Below the pieces are notes generated by a model, which saw only the letters and a program-made list of their open reading frames with translations, did no database searches and had not been told where the DNA came from. The translations under genes were made by a program, and so were the position numbers. Shown piece after piece: positions 8,318 to 18,200 of a stretch of DNA of 49,566 bases (positions are counted from its first letter, which is position 1; each line of letters starts with the position of its first letter). The DNA is from Actinomycetospora sp. (GTDB lineage: Bacteria > Actinomycetota > Actinomycetes > Mycobacteriales > Pseudonocardiaceae), in contig JAQSWW010000015.1 in the NCBI GenBank assembly GCA_029266415.1, forward strand, positions 1 to 49,566, written 5' to 3'.

Positions 8318-8842
8318 TCACACCGCGCGGGCGGTGAGCGTGGTGGCGGCGGCGACCCCGCCCGCGTAGATGCCGTGCTGGACGAAGCTCGTGCGCAGCA
8401 GGTCGCGGCGCCAGCGCCACGGCGGCGGGGTGTCGCCGAGGACGGGGAACAGGCCGAGCGCCATCGTCTGGGTGGCGCCGAAGAACACCAGGGCGGGCAG
8501 GGGCTCCCGGCCGAGCGCCCGCTGCAGCACGAGGTGCCCGGCGCCGACGAACGACCCGTAGCCCCAGTGCACGACCCAGAACAGGGCGCGCCGCCCGCGC
8601 TGGGTGCGGGGCGCCCACCCGACGACGGCGTACAGCAGCGTCGAGGCGGCGATGACCACGTGCTCGCTGTCGTCGTAGTCGAGGATCTCGTCGATCTCGG
8701 GCACCGTGATGCCCTGCCGGCGCGCGTACGCCTCGCGCCGGAACCGCGCGGCGAGCGCCATCGCCCCGGTGCCGACGGCGCCGCCGGCCACGCCGCGGGC
8801 GCCCTCGCGCAGCAGCGTCGTCGCCCGTTCCCGTGCGGCCAT
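8318..8842 (-). CDS. Unknown integral membrane protein
   Basis: 174-residue protein that I do not recognise with confidence. After a basic amphipathic N-terminus (MAARERATTLLREGARGV) there is a Gly/Ala-rich helix, a charged loop with ITVPEIDEILDYDDSEH, and three further helices (VVIAASTLLYAVVGWA, FWVVHWGYGSFVGAGHLVL, LPALVFFGATQTMALGLFPVLG). His, Trp and Tyr residues inside the membrane segments (VVHWGYGS) stand out. Layout resembles small DUF1440-like membrane proteins, but that is a weak comparison. It sits between the LAL regulator gene and the DUF606 transporter gene on the same strand with short gaps (73 and 49 bases), so cotranscription is possible. Confidence 0.6.
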   Translation of the reverse strand: MAARERATTLLREGARGVAGGAVGTGAMALAARFRREAYARRQGITVPEIDEILDYDDSEHVVIAASTLLYAVVGWAPRTQRGRRALFWVVHWGYGSFVGAGHLVLQRALGREPLPALVFFGATQTMALGLFPVLGDTPPPWRWRRDLLRTSFVQHGIYAGGVAAATTLTARAV

Positions 8843-8915
8843 GGCCGCAGCATGCCCTGGATCCCGCACCGGCGCGGTCGGAGACGCGGCCCGTGGGGCT
8901 TGCTGCGCGAGCGGC

Positions 8916-11693
8916 TCAGCGACGCGTCCGGCTCCGGCGCAGCGCGTAGCTCGTGGCGTCGGCGCGGTTGCGAGCGCCGATCTTGCGATAGACGTTCGCG
9001 ACGTGGCGCTCCACGGTGTGGACGCTGAGCGCCAGGGCCCGGGCGATCTCCTTGTTGCTGGCGCCGTCGGCGAGGTGGTCGAGCACCTCCTCCTCCCGCC
9101 GGGTGAGCCCGGACTCGGCGTCGGGGGCGCCGGCCGGGGTCGAGGCGACCGTCCGGTGCTCCCCGTCCCGCGGCGCGGGGATGGGGAGCAGACCGTCGGC
9201 GCACGACGCCGGGAGGGCCGCCTGTGCGTCCAGCGTCGCGGCGACGAACGGCGTCGCCTGCCAGGCCTCGTGCAGGCGCAGTGCGTCGCGGTAGTAGGCC
9301 TCGGCCCGCTCGACGTCACCCCGGGCGGCCGCGGTGAGACCCAGGTAGTGGTCGACCGCTCCCCACCAGGCCACGGCACCCAGGAACGCGATCCGGCCGC
9401 GGTAGGGGGCGAGGAGGTCGTGCAGTACGGCGCAGTGGCCACGGTGGCCGAGGCGGGATGCCGCCTCGGCCAGGATGGCGACGCTGGCGAGCCACAGCGA
9501 GTCCCGCGGGAGCACCGCGCACCGGTCCGCGACGAGGCCGTCGAGCAGGGCGAGCGCCTCGGTGTCCCGCCCGGTGTCGGCCAGCAGGAGCGCGAGCTGG
9601 CACCGGAACGTGACCAGGATCGGCCACCGGGCGGCCTGGTCGCGGAGAGCGATCTCGGCCTCGGCGACCCGACCGGTCTGGCGCAGCAGCAGGAAGCGCT
9701 GTCCGGTGGCGTAGAGCGATGCCGGCTGCACCCGCAGCCGGAGCCCCTCGGCCTCGGCGTGGTCGACCTGCCCCAGCGCCTCGTCCAGGCGCCCGTGCAT
9801 GGTGGCCCGGACTGCGCGGTAGAGCTCCAGGTACCAGCGCGCGAGGGGGCGCCCGCTGCGCTGGGCGAGCAGGGCGAGTCCGTCGAGCTCGGCGTCCGCC
9901 TCGGCGAGGTCGCGCTGGAGACGCTCCGGGACGAGGAGCCGGCGCGCGGTGAGCTCGAGCTCCTCGTCCTCGAGACCCACGGCGAGGTCGAGCAACTCCC
10001 GCCCCACGGCGAGGCGCTCCTCGGGGCCGTCGGGCCCGCGCAGGACGAACAGCTGGGCGGCCAGCGCGGCGGCCAGGCAGCGCGGATCGTCCAGTGTGCG
10101 CGCATCGCCGACGGTGCTGCGGGCGAGGGTCCGCGAGCGGACGAGGCCGGCACCCCAGTACAGCTCGGTGGCGAGGCGCGCCCGCAGGCGGACGTCGAAC
10201 ACGGTCGGCCCGTCGTCGGGGAGACGGGCGAGCGTCCGCTCGATCGTCCGGACGAGCCCGACGTCGAGGGTGCCGGCGGAGAGCACCACCTCGCCGAGGC
10301 CGATCGCGGCCTCGGCCGCCGCCGGCGCCGACCCGCCGCGAGCCGCGAGCTCCCAGGCCTGCTCGAAGGAGCGGCGGGCCGCCGCGGTGTGTCCGGCCCG
10401 TCCGGCCGCGCGACCCAGCTTCACCAGCAACCCCGGCCGGGTGGGGTCGTCGGGGTCGGTGAGCGCGAGGGCCCGGCGGTACCAGTCGGCGGCGGTGTCG
10501 TCACCGGAGCCGGCCATGGCCCGGTCGGCCGCGTGCTCGGCGAGGGCGCGGGCGCGTGCGCGGCCCGCGGCCGAGTCGGCGGCCTCGACGGCGTGGTGGG
10601 CGACCGCGGCGGCGAAGGCGGGATCGTCGATGCGGTCCTCCAGCGCGGCGAGCGCACGCCCGTGGAGGACGACCCGGTCCGCGGCGTCGAGCCGCTGGTA
10701 GAGCGCCTGCTGGACGAGCACGTGCTCGAAGCGGTACTGGCCGGTCGAGGGCGCCGGCCCGGTGATCAGCCCGCTGCGGACGGCGGGGACGAGGGCCGAC
10801 GCCACCTCCTCCGGTGTCGTGCTCCGGATGCTCGCGAGCAGCGCCGGGTCCACGTCACGGCCGAGGACCGCGGCGTCGGTGAGCACCACCCGGGTCCGCG
10901 CGGGCAGCCGTCGCACCCGGGCCCACGTCGCGGCGTCGACCGAGGCGGGCACCACCTCGGGATCGGCGCCCAGGCGCACCAGCTCGCCGAGGTAGAACGG
11001 GTTGCCCGAGGTCCGGGTGTGGAGCAGGCCGACGTCGAGACCGGCGTCGACGTCGGCGAACCGCCGCACGAACTCCTCGGTCTCGTCCCGGCTCAGTCCG
11101 GTCAGCTCGATCAGGTCGAACACGGCCTCGCCGGCGACGTCCCCCAGCAGCGACGCCAGCGGGTGGTCCGTCGGCACCTCCGTGGCGCGGTAAGTGCCCA
11201 GGCACATCAACGGCTCGTCCTGCGCGGTGCTGACGGTGAACCGCAGCAGCGCCAACGACGCCTCGTCGGCGCGGTGGAGATCGTCGAACGCCAGCAGCAG
11301 CGGACCTGGCGCGGTCGCGTCCACGAGGGCCCGGGTGATGGTGTCGAACAGTCGGAAGCGGTCGCCGTCGGGAGACGCCCCGGTCAGCGCCGGAAGCACG
11401 GCGGCGCACGCCTCCCCTCCCGGACGGCTCGACAACGCCCGCAGGACCTGGATCCAGGGCCAGAACGGGGGCGCGCCCTCGGTCTCGAGACAACGACCCC
11501 ACGCGGTGGTGAACCCGGTGCACCGCCCGTGGCCGACGGCGACCTGGACGAGCCGGCTCTTGCCCACGCCCGGCTCCCCGGAGACCAGGACGAGCCCACC
11601 GCGCCCCTCGACGACCCCGCCGATGTGCTGCCGGAGCCGTTCCGTCTCCCGCTTGCGCCCGATGAGCGCCTCGCCCCCCACCACGGTGACCAC
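8916..11693 (-). CDS. LuxR-family (LAL-type) ATPase regulator
   Basis: Large transcriptional activator of about 925 residues. The N-terminal STAND/AAA ATPase has Walker A GEPGVGKS (residues 39-46) and Walker B-like LLLAFDDLHRAD (about 132-143). The middle 500 residues are helical, TPR-like repeats. The C-terminus has a complete LuxR helix-turn-helix: LTRREEEVLDHLADGASNKEIARALALSVHTVERHVANVYRKIGARNR. LALs are large ATP-dependent activators, often of pathway genes. The frame can be extended to a TTG at 11738, but the ATPase module fits GTG 11693. It is divergent from the epimerase/SDR/aldehyde dehydrogenase genes across 200 bases, making them the best candidates for its targets (inference). Confidence 0.85.
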   Translation of the reverse strand: MVTVVGGEALIGRKRETERLRQHIGGVVEGRGGLVLVSGEPGVGKSRLVQVAVGHGRCTGFTTAWGRCLETEGAPPFWPWIQVLRALSSRPGGEACAAVLPALTGASPDGDRFRLFDTITRALVDATAPGPLLLAFDDLHRADEASLALLRFTVSTAQDEPLMCLGTYRATEVPTDHPLASLLGDVAGEAVFDLIELTGLSRDETEEFVRRFADVDAGLDVGLLHTRTSGNPFYLGELVRLGADPEVVPASVDAATWARVRRLPARTRVVLTDAAVLGRDVDPALLASIRSTTPEEVASALVPAVRSGLITGPAPSTGQYRFEHVLVQQALYQRLDAADRVVLHGRALAALEDRIDDPAFAAAVAHHAVEAADSAAGRARARALAEHAADRAMAGSGDDTAADWYRRALALTDPDDPTRPGLLVKLGRAAGRAGHTAAARRSFEQAWELAARGGSAPAAAEAAIGLGEVVLSAGTLDVGLVRTIERTLARLPDDGPTVFDVRLRARLATELYWGAGLVRSRTLARSTVGDARTLDDPRCLAAALAAQLFVLRGPDGPEERLAVGRELLDLAVGLEDEELELTARRLLVPERLQRDLAEADAELDGLALLAQRSGRPLARWYLELYRAVRATMHGRLDEALGQVDHAEAEGLRLRVQPASLYATGQRFLLLRQTGRVAEAEIALRDQAARWPILVTFRCQLALLLADTGRDTEALALLDGLVADRCAVLPRDSLWLASVAILAEAASRLGHRGHCAVLHDLLAPYRGRIAFLGAVAWWGAVDHYLGLTAAARGDVERAEAYYRDALRLHEAWQATPFVAATLDAQAALPASCADGLLPIPAPRDGEHRTVASTPAGAPDAESGLTRREEEVLDHLADGASNKEIARALALSVHTVERHVANVYRKIGARNRADATSYALRRSRTRR

Positions 11694-11738
11694 CCTAGGG
11701 CGGCAGTGACGTCGAGTAACCGTTGTCCCCCACGGCAA

Positions 11739-11755
11739 ACGGGTCCATCACCCGT
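11739..11755. promoter_or_regulatory. Small dyad in the divergent LAL/epimerase promoter region
   Basis: ACGGGT-CCATC-ACCCGT is a perfect inverted repeat in the 200-base region between the LAL regulator gene and the epimerase gene. It could be an operator for either direction. No convincing -35/-10 pair was identified nearby. Confidence 0.3.
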
Positions 11756-11893
11756 GGTGGTGCATCGATCACGGCGTGCTCACCAGGGGTAGCGATTGAC
11801 CAGCGGCCCTACATGGTTTCCGCGATGTCGCCGGCTCCGCTCCGGCCCACGCTCTCCCCACGGCGATCGAGGCCGGGATTCCGGGGGGCGACG

Positions 11894-12799
11894 ATGAGCA
11901 ACCAGATCGTGGTGACGGGGGCGGCCGGGTGGATCGGCGGCCACGTGTGCCGGGTGCTGCGGCGGCTCGGCTGGGACGTCGTCGGGGTCTCCCGGAGCCC
12001 CGAGGTCGCGCGCGAGAAGCACCCGGACCGGCCGTGGATCGGGATCGGGAGCGAGCTCGAGACGGCCGTCCAGCACGCCGGCCGTGTGCTCGACCTGGCG
12101 GGCCGCAACGCGTTCGAGCAGCCCTGGACCTCCGACTTCGTGGAGGCACTGCGCTCGAGCCGGATCGATCCGACCGTGCGCATCGTCGACGCCCTGGCCC
12201 GGACACGGGTCCGGGACCCCGTGCTGATCACCGCCAGTGGTTACCCCGCGTGCGGTGACGGCGGGGATCGCGAGCTCGCCGACGACGCGCCCGCCCGCCA
12301 CGAGCTCGTCCTGGGGAGCATCGACGCCGAACGGGAGGACGCAGCCCTCCGCGCCGCCGACCGGATCCGCGTGGCCGTCATGCGGATCGGCCTGGTCCTG
12401 GGCCCCGACGGGGGCGCCTTCCCGGCCCTCCGCCGGCCCTTCGACGCCGGCCGGGGAGTGGTCCTGGGCAGCGGTCGTCAGTGGGTCCCCTGGATCCACC
12501 TCCTCGACGTGGTGGCGCTGCTGACGGAGGTCCTGGCCGACCCCGGCTACCGCGGTGTCGTCAACGCGGTGGCCCCGCAGCCCGCCCGACACGTCGACCT
12601 GGCTCGGGCCCTCGGCGAGGTCCTCGGGGTGTCCTGGCAGCACCACGTCCCGGCCGCACGGGTCGCGCGCACCTGGGGAGGGGCCAGCGAGCTCCTGCTG
12701 CACAGCCACCGACTCGTACCGGCCAGAGCCCTCGAGCTCGGCTTCGCCTTCGCCCAGCCCGACCTCGGCGGCGCGGTGAAGGACATCGTGGCCGGCTGA
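11894..12799 (+). CDS. NAD(P)-binding epimerase, TIGR01777/SDR39U1-like
   Basis: Predicted NAD(P)-dependent epimerase or reductase of 301 residues, an extended SDR. The Rossmann motif VVTGAAGWIGGHV (T-G-A-x-G-x-I-G) is at residues 6-18. LDLAGRNAFEQPWT resembles the L-A-G-x-x-I-x-x-x-R-W-T signature of the TIGR01777 group. Later come VLITASGYPACGDGGDRELAD (residues where this group has S-S-x-x-x-Y-Y-G), RIGLVLGPDGGAFPAL, and WVPWIHLLDVVALL (usual W-x-x-W-I-H-x-x-D). Start ATG 11894 follows GGGGGG at 5-base spacing; the frame is open further upstream but not protein-like. First gene of a plus-strand group opposite the LAL regulator. Confidence 0.8.
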   Translation: MSNQIVVTGAAGWIGGHVCRVLRRLGWDVVGVSRSPEVAREKHPDRPWIGIGSELETAVQHAGRVLDLAGRNAFEQPWTSDFVEALRSSRIDPTVRIVDALARTRVRDPVLITASGYPACGDGGDRELADDAPARHELVLGSIDAEREDAALRAADRIRVAVMRIGLVLGPDGGAFPALRRPFDAGRGVVLGSGRQWVPWIHLLDVVALLTEVLADPGYRGVVNAVAPQPARHVDLARALGEVLGVSWQHHVPAARVARTWGGASELLLHSHRLVPARALELGFAFAQPDLGGAVKDIVAG

Positions 12800-13012
12800 C
12801 GCCGACCCCCACGCCATGCCCCGCGTCGATCTCGAGATGCGTCTGATGAGGGAGCCCGCGCCACGCCGGCGGGGTCGGACGGACGTCCCGCCGCCGCCAC
12901 CGCGTCCGGGCCCGTCGGCGGACGAGGTCCCGCCGCGCGTCGCCCCGACGTCGGGGCTCCCCGCCCGTCCGCGGCCGCCCCACCCACCCCGGAACCACCG
13001 AGAGGAAGAACC

Positions 13013-13771
13013 ATGGATCGACTGACCGGCAAGATCGCCCTCGTCACCGGCGGCGAGAGCGGCATCGGGCGTGCCTCCGCCGCGGCGATGGTCGACGAAG
13101 GAGCGTGCGTGCACCTCGTCGGCCTCGACGCCGACGCCCTGAAGCAGGCCGCCGCCGAACTCGGCGAGGACCGTGCGGGCCACACCGTCGCCGATGTCAC
13201 CGACGAGGACGCCGTGCGCACGGCGATCGGTGAGGCGGTCGAGCGTTTCGGGCGGCTGGACGTGGTGTTCAGCAACGCCGGCGTCTCCGGTGCTGTCGCC
13301 CCGATCGAGGACTACCCCTCGGACGAGTTCTCCCGGACGCTCGCCGTCCACGCTCTCGGGGCGTTCCACGTCGTCAAGCACGCGAGCCCCCACCTCGGCG
13401 CCGGCGCCAGCGTCATCATCACCTCGAGCGTGGTCGGGCTGATGGGGTTCGGGGGGCTCAGCGGCTACATCGCCGCCAAGCACGCGCAGGTCGGGATGAT
13501 GCGGGCGGCGGCGAAGGAGTTCGCTCCCCGCCGGATCCGGGTCAACTCGCTCCACCCCGGGCCGACGTCCACGCCGTTCCAGGACAGCATCGAGATGCGG
13601 GCCACCGGCGCCTCCCAGCAGGAGGCGGCCGCCGTGTTCGACGAGCTCATCCCGCTGGGCCGACACGCCACGCCGGACGAGATCGCCCGCACCGTGGTCT
13701 ACCTCGCCTCCGACGACAGCGCCTTCATGACCGGGGCCACGGTCGCGGTCGACGGCGGCCTGACCATCTGA
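13013..13771 (+). CDS. Classical SDR-family oxidoreductase
   Basis: NAD(P)-dependent dehydrogenase/reductase of 252 residues, cytosolic, typical classical SDR length. Glycine-rich cofactor loop TGGESGIG (residues 12-19), Asp in LVGLDADAL suggesting NAD(H) preference, structural SNAGVSG, catalytic Ser in IITSSVVG, and Tyr/Lys in SGYIAAKHA. The C-terminal ends in ASDDSAFMTGATVAVDGGLTI, the usual SDR terminus. RBS GAGAGGAAG stands before ATG 13013. The preceding 213 bases (12800-13012) contain no gene I can support. The aldehyde dehydrogenase gene begins 23 bases after the stop, so the two are probably one transcript. The SDR could oxidise an alcohol to the aldehyde used next (inference). Confidence 0.88.
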   Translation: MDRLTGKIALVTGGESGIGRASAAAMVDEGACVHLVGLDADALKQAAAELGEDRAGHTVADVTDEDAVRTAIGEAVERFGRLDVVFSNAGVSGAVAPIEDYPSDEFSRTLAVHALGAFHVVKHASPHLGAGASVIITSSVVGLMGFGGLSGYIAAKHAQVGMMRAAAKEFAPRRIRVNSLHPGPTSTPFQDSIEMRATGASQQEAAAVFDELIPLGRHATPDEIARTVVYLASDDSAFMTGATVAVDGGLTI

Positions 13772-13794
13772 GAACGCACCTCCGGGGGGCTCTG

Positions 13795-15264
13795 GTGAAC
13801 GCGATGGACTTCCTCGCCCGCACCGTGATCACGCGGCGCGGTGGGGGGCGGCGAGGAACCGCGCCCGGGCCGGTCGCCTCCGAGCGGCCGGCCCGGGCGG
13901 AGGCACCCGACCTCGACGGTGTGGTCGCCGGGGCGACGCGGGCGCACCGCACGTTCTCGTCCTGGACGGAGCGGGACGTCGACGACCTGATCGGCGCGGT
14001 GGCGCGGGCCGTGGCCGCACGGTCGGAGCAGCTGGCGGTGGCGACGGTGGCCGAGACCGGGGTCGGTCGGGTCGAGGACAAGATCATCAAGAACCGGTTC
14101 GCCAGCGCCGAGGTGTCGGCGTCCCTGCTCGGCGAGCCGGGCGTCGGGGTCTGGGGTCGGGACGACGAGACGGGCATCCTGCGGATCGCCGACCCGATGG
14201 GTGTGGTGGCCGGGTTGGTGCCGGTGACCAACCCGGTCGCCACCACGGTGTTCAAGGCGCTGATCTGTCTGAAGTCCCGCAACGCGCTCGTCGTGAGCCC
14301 GCACCGGGCCGCCCGGCGGGTCACCATCGCCACCGTCGACCTGGTGCGCGAGGTCCTGGGGCGCCACGGGGCGCCGCCGGACCTCGTCCAGGTGCTGCGC
14401 AAGCGCAGCGACCGGGCCACGACCGCGGTGTTGATGGCGCACTCCGGGGTCGACCTGGTGCTGGCCACCGGGGGTCCCGCGCTGGTCCGCGCCGCCTACA
14501 GTTCCGGCACGCCGGCCATCGGCGTCGGCGCGGGAAACGCGCCCGTGTGGGTCGCCCGCGACGCGGACGTCGGTCACGCGGCCGAGCTGGTGGTGACGGG
14601 CAAGGCCTTCGATCACGGCGTCATCTGCGGGTCGGAGAACCACCTGGTCGTCGACGCGGCGGTCCGCCGGCCGTTCCTCGGCGCTCTCGCCGAGCAGGGC
14701 GCGCTCGTCCTCACCGGGGCCCAGTGCCGGCGCCTTCGGCGAGCCGCGTTCGACGACGACGGCCGGTTGCGGCCGGCCCTGGTCGGTCGCTCCCCCCAGA
14801 GCCTGGCCCGGGAGGCCGGCATCGAGGCCCCCGCCGGCATCCGCGTCCTCGTCGCCCCGGTGCCGGAGTCGGCCGCGGGCGGGCCGTACGGGCGGGAGAA
14901 GCTGGCACCCCTGCTGTCGATGTTCACCGTGGCCGGGGACGACGCCGCCTTGGAGCTGTGCCGGCGCCTGCTGGACAACGGCGGGCGTGGCCACACCGCG
15001 GTGGTCCACTCGGGCGACCCGCGCCGCCACGCCGCGTTCGCCCGGGCCATGCCGACCAGCCGCACCCTGGTCAACAGCTCCGGCGCCCTCGGGTGCATCG
15101 GGCACGGCAACGGCCTGTCCCCGTCGCTGACCCTCGGCTGCGGGACCTACGGCGGGACGTCCACCACCGACAACATCACCTACCGACACCTCCTCAACAT
15201 CAAGAGGCTGGTGCTCCCGACCGCGTCCCCGGGCCGGGCACCGGTGGCGGTGGCCTCGCACTGA
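13795..15264 (+). CDS. CoA-acylating aldehyde dehydrogenase (AdhE N-domain-like)
   Basis: Probably oxidises an aldehyde to its acyl-CoA with NAD+ and CoA, or the reverse. The 489-residue protein resembles the aldehyde-dehydrogenase half of AdhE and sulfoacetaldehyde/propanal dehydrogenases. Features: EDKIIKNRFASAEV, then ADPMGVVAGLVPVTNPVATTVFKALI, LKSRNALVVSPHRAA, GVGAGNAPVWV, the catalytic Cys278 in GVICGSEN, and the C-terminal LGCGTYGGTSTTDNITYRHLLNIKRL, which mirrors the AdhE end of that domain. The first 40 residues are an Arg/Ala/Pro-rich extension without clear targeting features. GTG 13795 has GGGGGG five bases upstream; ATG 13804 is less well spaced. Specific substrate unknown. Confidence 0.82.
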   Translation: MNAMDFLARTVITRRGGGRRGTAPGPVASERPARAEAPDLDGVVAGATRAHRTFSSWTERDVDDLIGAVARAVAARSEQLAVATVAETGVGRVEDKIIKNRFASAEVSASLLGEPGVGVWGRDDETGILRIADPMGVVAGLVPVTNPVATTVFKALICLKSRNALVVSPHRAARRVTIATVDLVREVLGRHGAPPDLVQVLRKRSDRATTAVLMAHSGVDLVLATGGPALVRAAYSSGTPAIGVGAGNAPVWVARDADVGHAAELVVTGKAFDHGVICGSENHLVVDAAVRRPFLGALAEQGALVLTGAQCRRLRRAAFDDDGRLRPALVGRSPQSLAREAGIEAPAGIRVLVAPVPESAAGGPYGREKLAPLLSMFTVAGDDAALELCRRLLDNGGRGHTAVVHSGDPRRHAAFARAMPTSRTLVNSSGALGCIGHGNGLSPSLTLGCGTYGGTSTTDNITYRHLLNIKRLVLPTASPGRAPVAVASH

Positions 15265-15291
15265 GCCTCGCACTGGGTCTCGTCCCTCGGT

Positions 15292-18200
15292 TCACCGGAA
15301 GTCCCGCGAGCTCGAGGGGACCCGCAGCTCCAGGCGCTCGACGCGGTCGGCGATCAGGTTGACCACCGTCGGCGCGTCGGGGGCCCGCTCGACCCGGCCG
15401 CGGATGACCAGGGCGGCGCTGGTGCGCGCCACCACCCGGTGCCGCGCCCAGAGCCCCTCCGAGCAGACGACGTTGAGCATCCCGGTCTCGTCCTCGAGGT
15501 TGAGGAACGTCGTGCCGCCCGCGGTCGCCGGCCGCTGGCGGTGGGTGACCACCCCGCCGACCTCGATGCGCTCGCCCTCTCCGACGTCGGCGACCGCGGC
15601 CACCGCGTACGCCCCGCGCTCGTCCAGCGACGCCCGCAGGTGGGTCACCGGGTGGCTGTCGGGGGTGACGCCGGTGGCCCACACGTCGGCGACGGTGAGC
15701 TCGACCGCGCTCATCCCCGGCAGCGCCGGGGCCTCGAGACCGACCGCGGTGTCGGGCAATCGGTCGTGGCGCACGCCGTCGCGCACCACGCCGACCCCTG
15801 CGGCCGCGGCCCCGGCCGCCCACAGCGCCTCGCGGCGCGCGAGCCCGAAGCAGCCCAGCGCCCCGGCCGTGGCCAGCCCCTCGACCTGCGCGGTGGTCAG
15901 CTCGGCGCGCCGGGCGAGGTCGGCCACGTCGCGGTAGGCGCCCCGCGCCGTGCGCTCGGCCACGATCCGGGCGGCCACCTCGTCGCCGAGCCCGCGGACG
16001 CCCGCGAGCCCGAGCCGCACGGCGACCCCGCCGGTGCTGTCCGGGTGCGGCTCGAGTCCCGGGGTGTCCGCGGCGACCTGGACGTCGGGCCCCAGCACGA
16101 CCACCCCGTGGCGCCGGGCGTCGGCGGTGAGCGACTGGGGCGAGTAGAAACCCATCGGCTGGGCGCGCAGCAGCGCCGCGCAGAAGGCCGCCGGGTAGTA
16201 GAACTTGTACCAGGCGCTGACGTAGACCAGCGACGCGAAGCTGATCGAGTGGCTCTCGGGGAAGCCGAAGTTGGCGAACGCCTTGGTCTTTCCGAAGATC
16301 GTGTCCGCGAGCTCGCCGGTGATCCCGTTGGCCGCCATGCCCGCGTAGAACCGCTCGCGCAGCCGCTCGATCCGCTCGGTGGAGCGCTTGGCCGACAGGG
16401 CGCGGCGCAGCTCGTCGGCCTCGGCGGCGGAGAAGCCCGCCACGTCCACCGCGAGCTGCATGAGCTGCTCCTGGAACAGCGGCACCCCCAGCGTCTTCTC
16501 CAGCGCCGGCTCGCAGAGCGGGTGGTCGTAGACGATGCGCTCGAGCCCGTTGCGCCGCCGGATGTAGGGGTGCACCGAGCCGCCCTGGATCGGCCCGGGG
16601 CGGATGAGCGCGACCTCGACGACCAGGTCGTAGAACTCGCGCGGCCGCAGCCGCGGCAGCGTCGCCATCTGCGCCCGGGACTCGACCTGGAACACGCCCA
16701 CCGAGTCGCCCTCGGCGAGCATCGCGAACACCTTCTCGTCGGTGGCCTGCAGGTCGTGCAGGCGCACGTGCACGCCGTGGTGCGCCGCGACGAGGTCGGC
16801 GGCGTAGTGCAGCACCGAGAGCATCCCGAGCCCGAGCAGGTCGAACTTGACCAGTCCCACCGCCGCCGCGTCGTCCTTGTCCCACTGGATGACGCTGCGC
16901 CCGGGCATGCGCCCCCACTCGACGGGCACCACCTGGTCGACGGGGCGGTCGCAGATGACCATGCCGCCGGAGTGGATGCCGAGGTGGCGCGGGAAGCCCG
17001 CGATCTGCTCGGCCAGGCTCGCCACCGCGGCCGGCATCTCCGGCACCTGTCCCGCCAGCTCCGCTGCCGCTCCCCCCGGCCCACCCCACCGGTCGATCTG
17101 CTTGCTCCACGCGTCCTGCTGGCCCTGGGCGAACCCCAGCGCCCGGGCGGCGTCGCGCACCGCCGACCGCGGCCGGTAGGTGATGACGTTGGCGACCTGG
17201 GCGGCGCGGTCGCGCCCGTAGCGGGCGTAGACGTACTGGATGGCCTCCTCGCGGCGGTCGGACTCGATGTCGAGGTCGATGTCGGGGTAGCCGTCGCGCT
17301 CCGGGGAGAGGAAGCGCTCGAACAGCAGGTTCATCTGCACCGCGTCGACGTGGGTGATGCCGAGCGCGAAGCACACCGCCGAGTTGGCCGCCGACCCCCG
17401 GCCCTGGCAGTAGATGTCGTGGTCGTCGCAGAACTTCACGATGTCGGCGACGATGAGGAAGTAGCCGGGGAAGCCCTGCTGTTCGATGACGTCGAGCTCG
17501 TGGTCGATCACCTCGAACGCGCGCGGCGAGCGCAACCGGTCGCCGTAGCGCACCGCCGCGCCCATCCAGGTCAGCCGCCGCAGCCAGCTCGCCTCGGTCT
17601 CGCCCTCGGGCACCGCGAACGGCGGCAGCTCGGGGGCGAGCAGCTCGAGCGGGAAGGCGCACTCGCGCCCCAGCCGCGCCGCGTGGGCGACGGCCTCGGG
17701 GTGGCGGGCGAAGCGCTCGGCCATCTCCGCGCCCGAACGCAGGTGCGCCGGGCCCGGCGGCAGCCAGCCCTCGGCGTCGTCGAGGCTGCGGCGGGCGCGC
17801 ACGGCGCCCAGCGCGGCCGCGAGCCGCGCGCGGTCGGGGGTGGCGTAGTGCGCGCCGGTGGTGGCCACCGTGTGCAGGCCCCGCCCGCGGTCGGCGCGGG
17901 CCGCGAGCTCGGCCAGGGCGGCGTTGCGCTCGGTGTCGTCGGGCAGGCCCTGGTCGGTGAGCTCGACCGCGACGTTGCCCGCCCCGAACAGCGCGACCAG
18001 GCGGTCGAGCTCGCGGGCGGCCGCGTCGGCGCCACCGGCGGCCAGCGCCCGGCGCACCGAGCCCTTGCGGCAGCCGGTGAGCACCTGGACGTGCCCGCCG
18101 AGCGTCGACGCGACCCGTTCGGGGTCGTACACCGGGCGCCCCTTCTCGCCGTGGGTGTGCATCTGCCCCTCGGTGATCGCCCGCGAGATCGCCCGGTAGC

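Noticed and set aside
7255-9204. Single 649-residue minus-strand protein
   Set aside because: Only the last 337 residues look like a protein (DUF606 transporter); the rest is a shadow of neighbouring genes.
12816-13025. 69-codon plus-strand frame between the epimerase and SDR genes
   Set aside because: Pro/Arg-rich composition typical of noncoding GC-rich frames, no RBS, and it runs into the SDR start.
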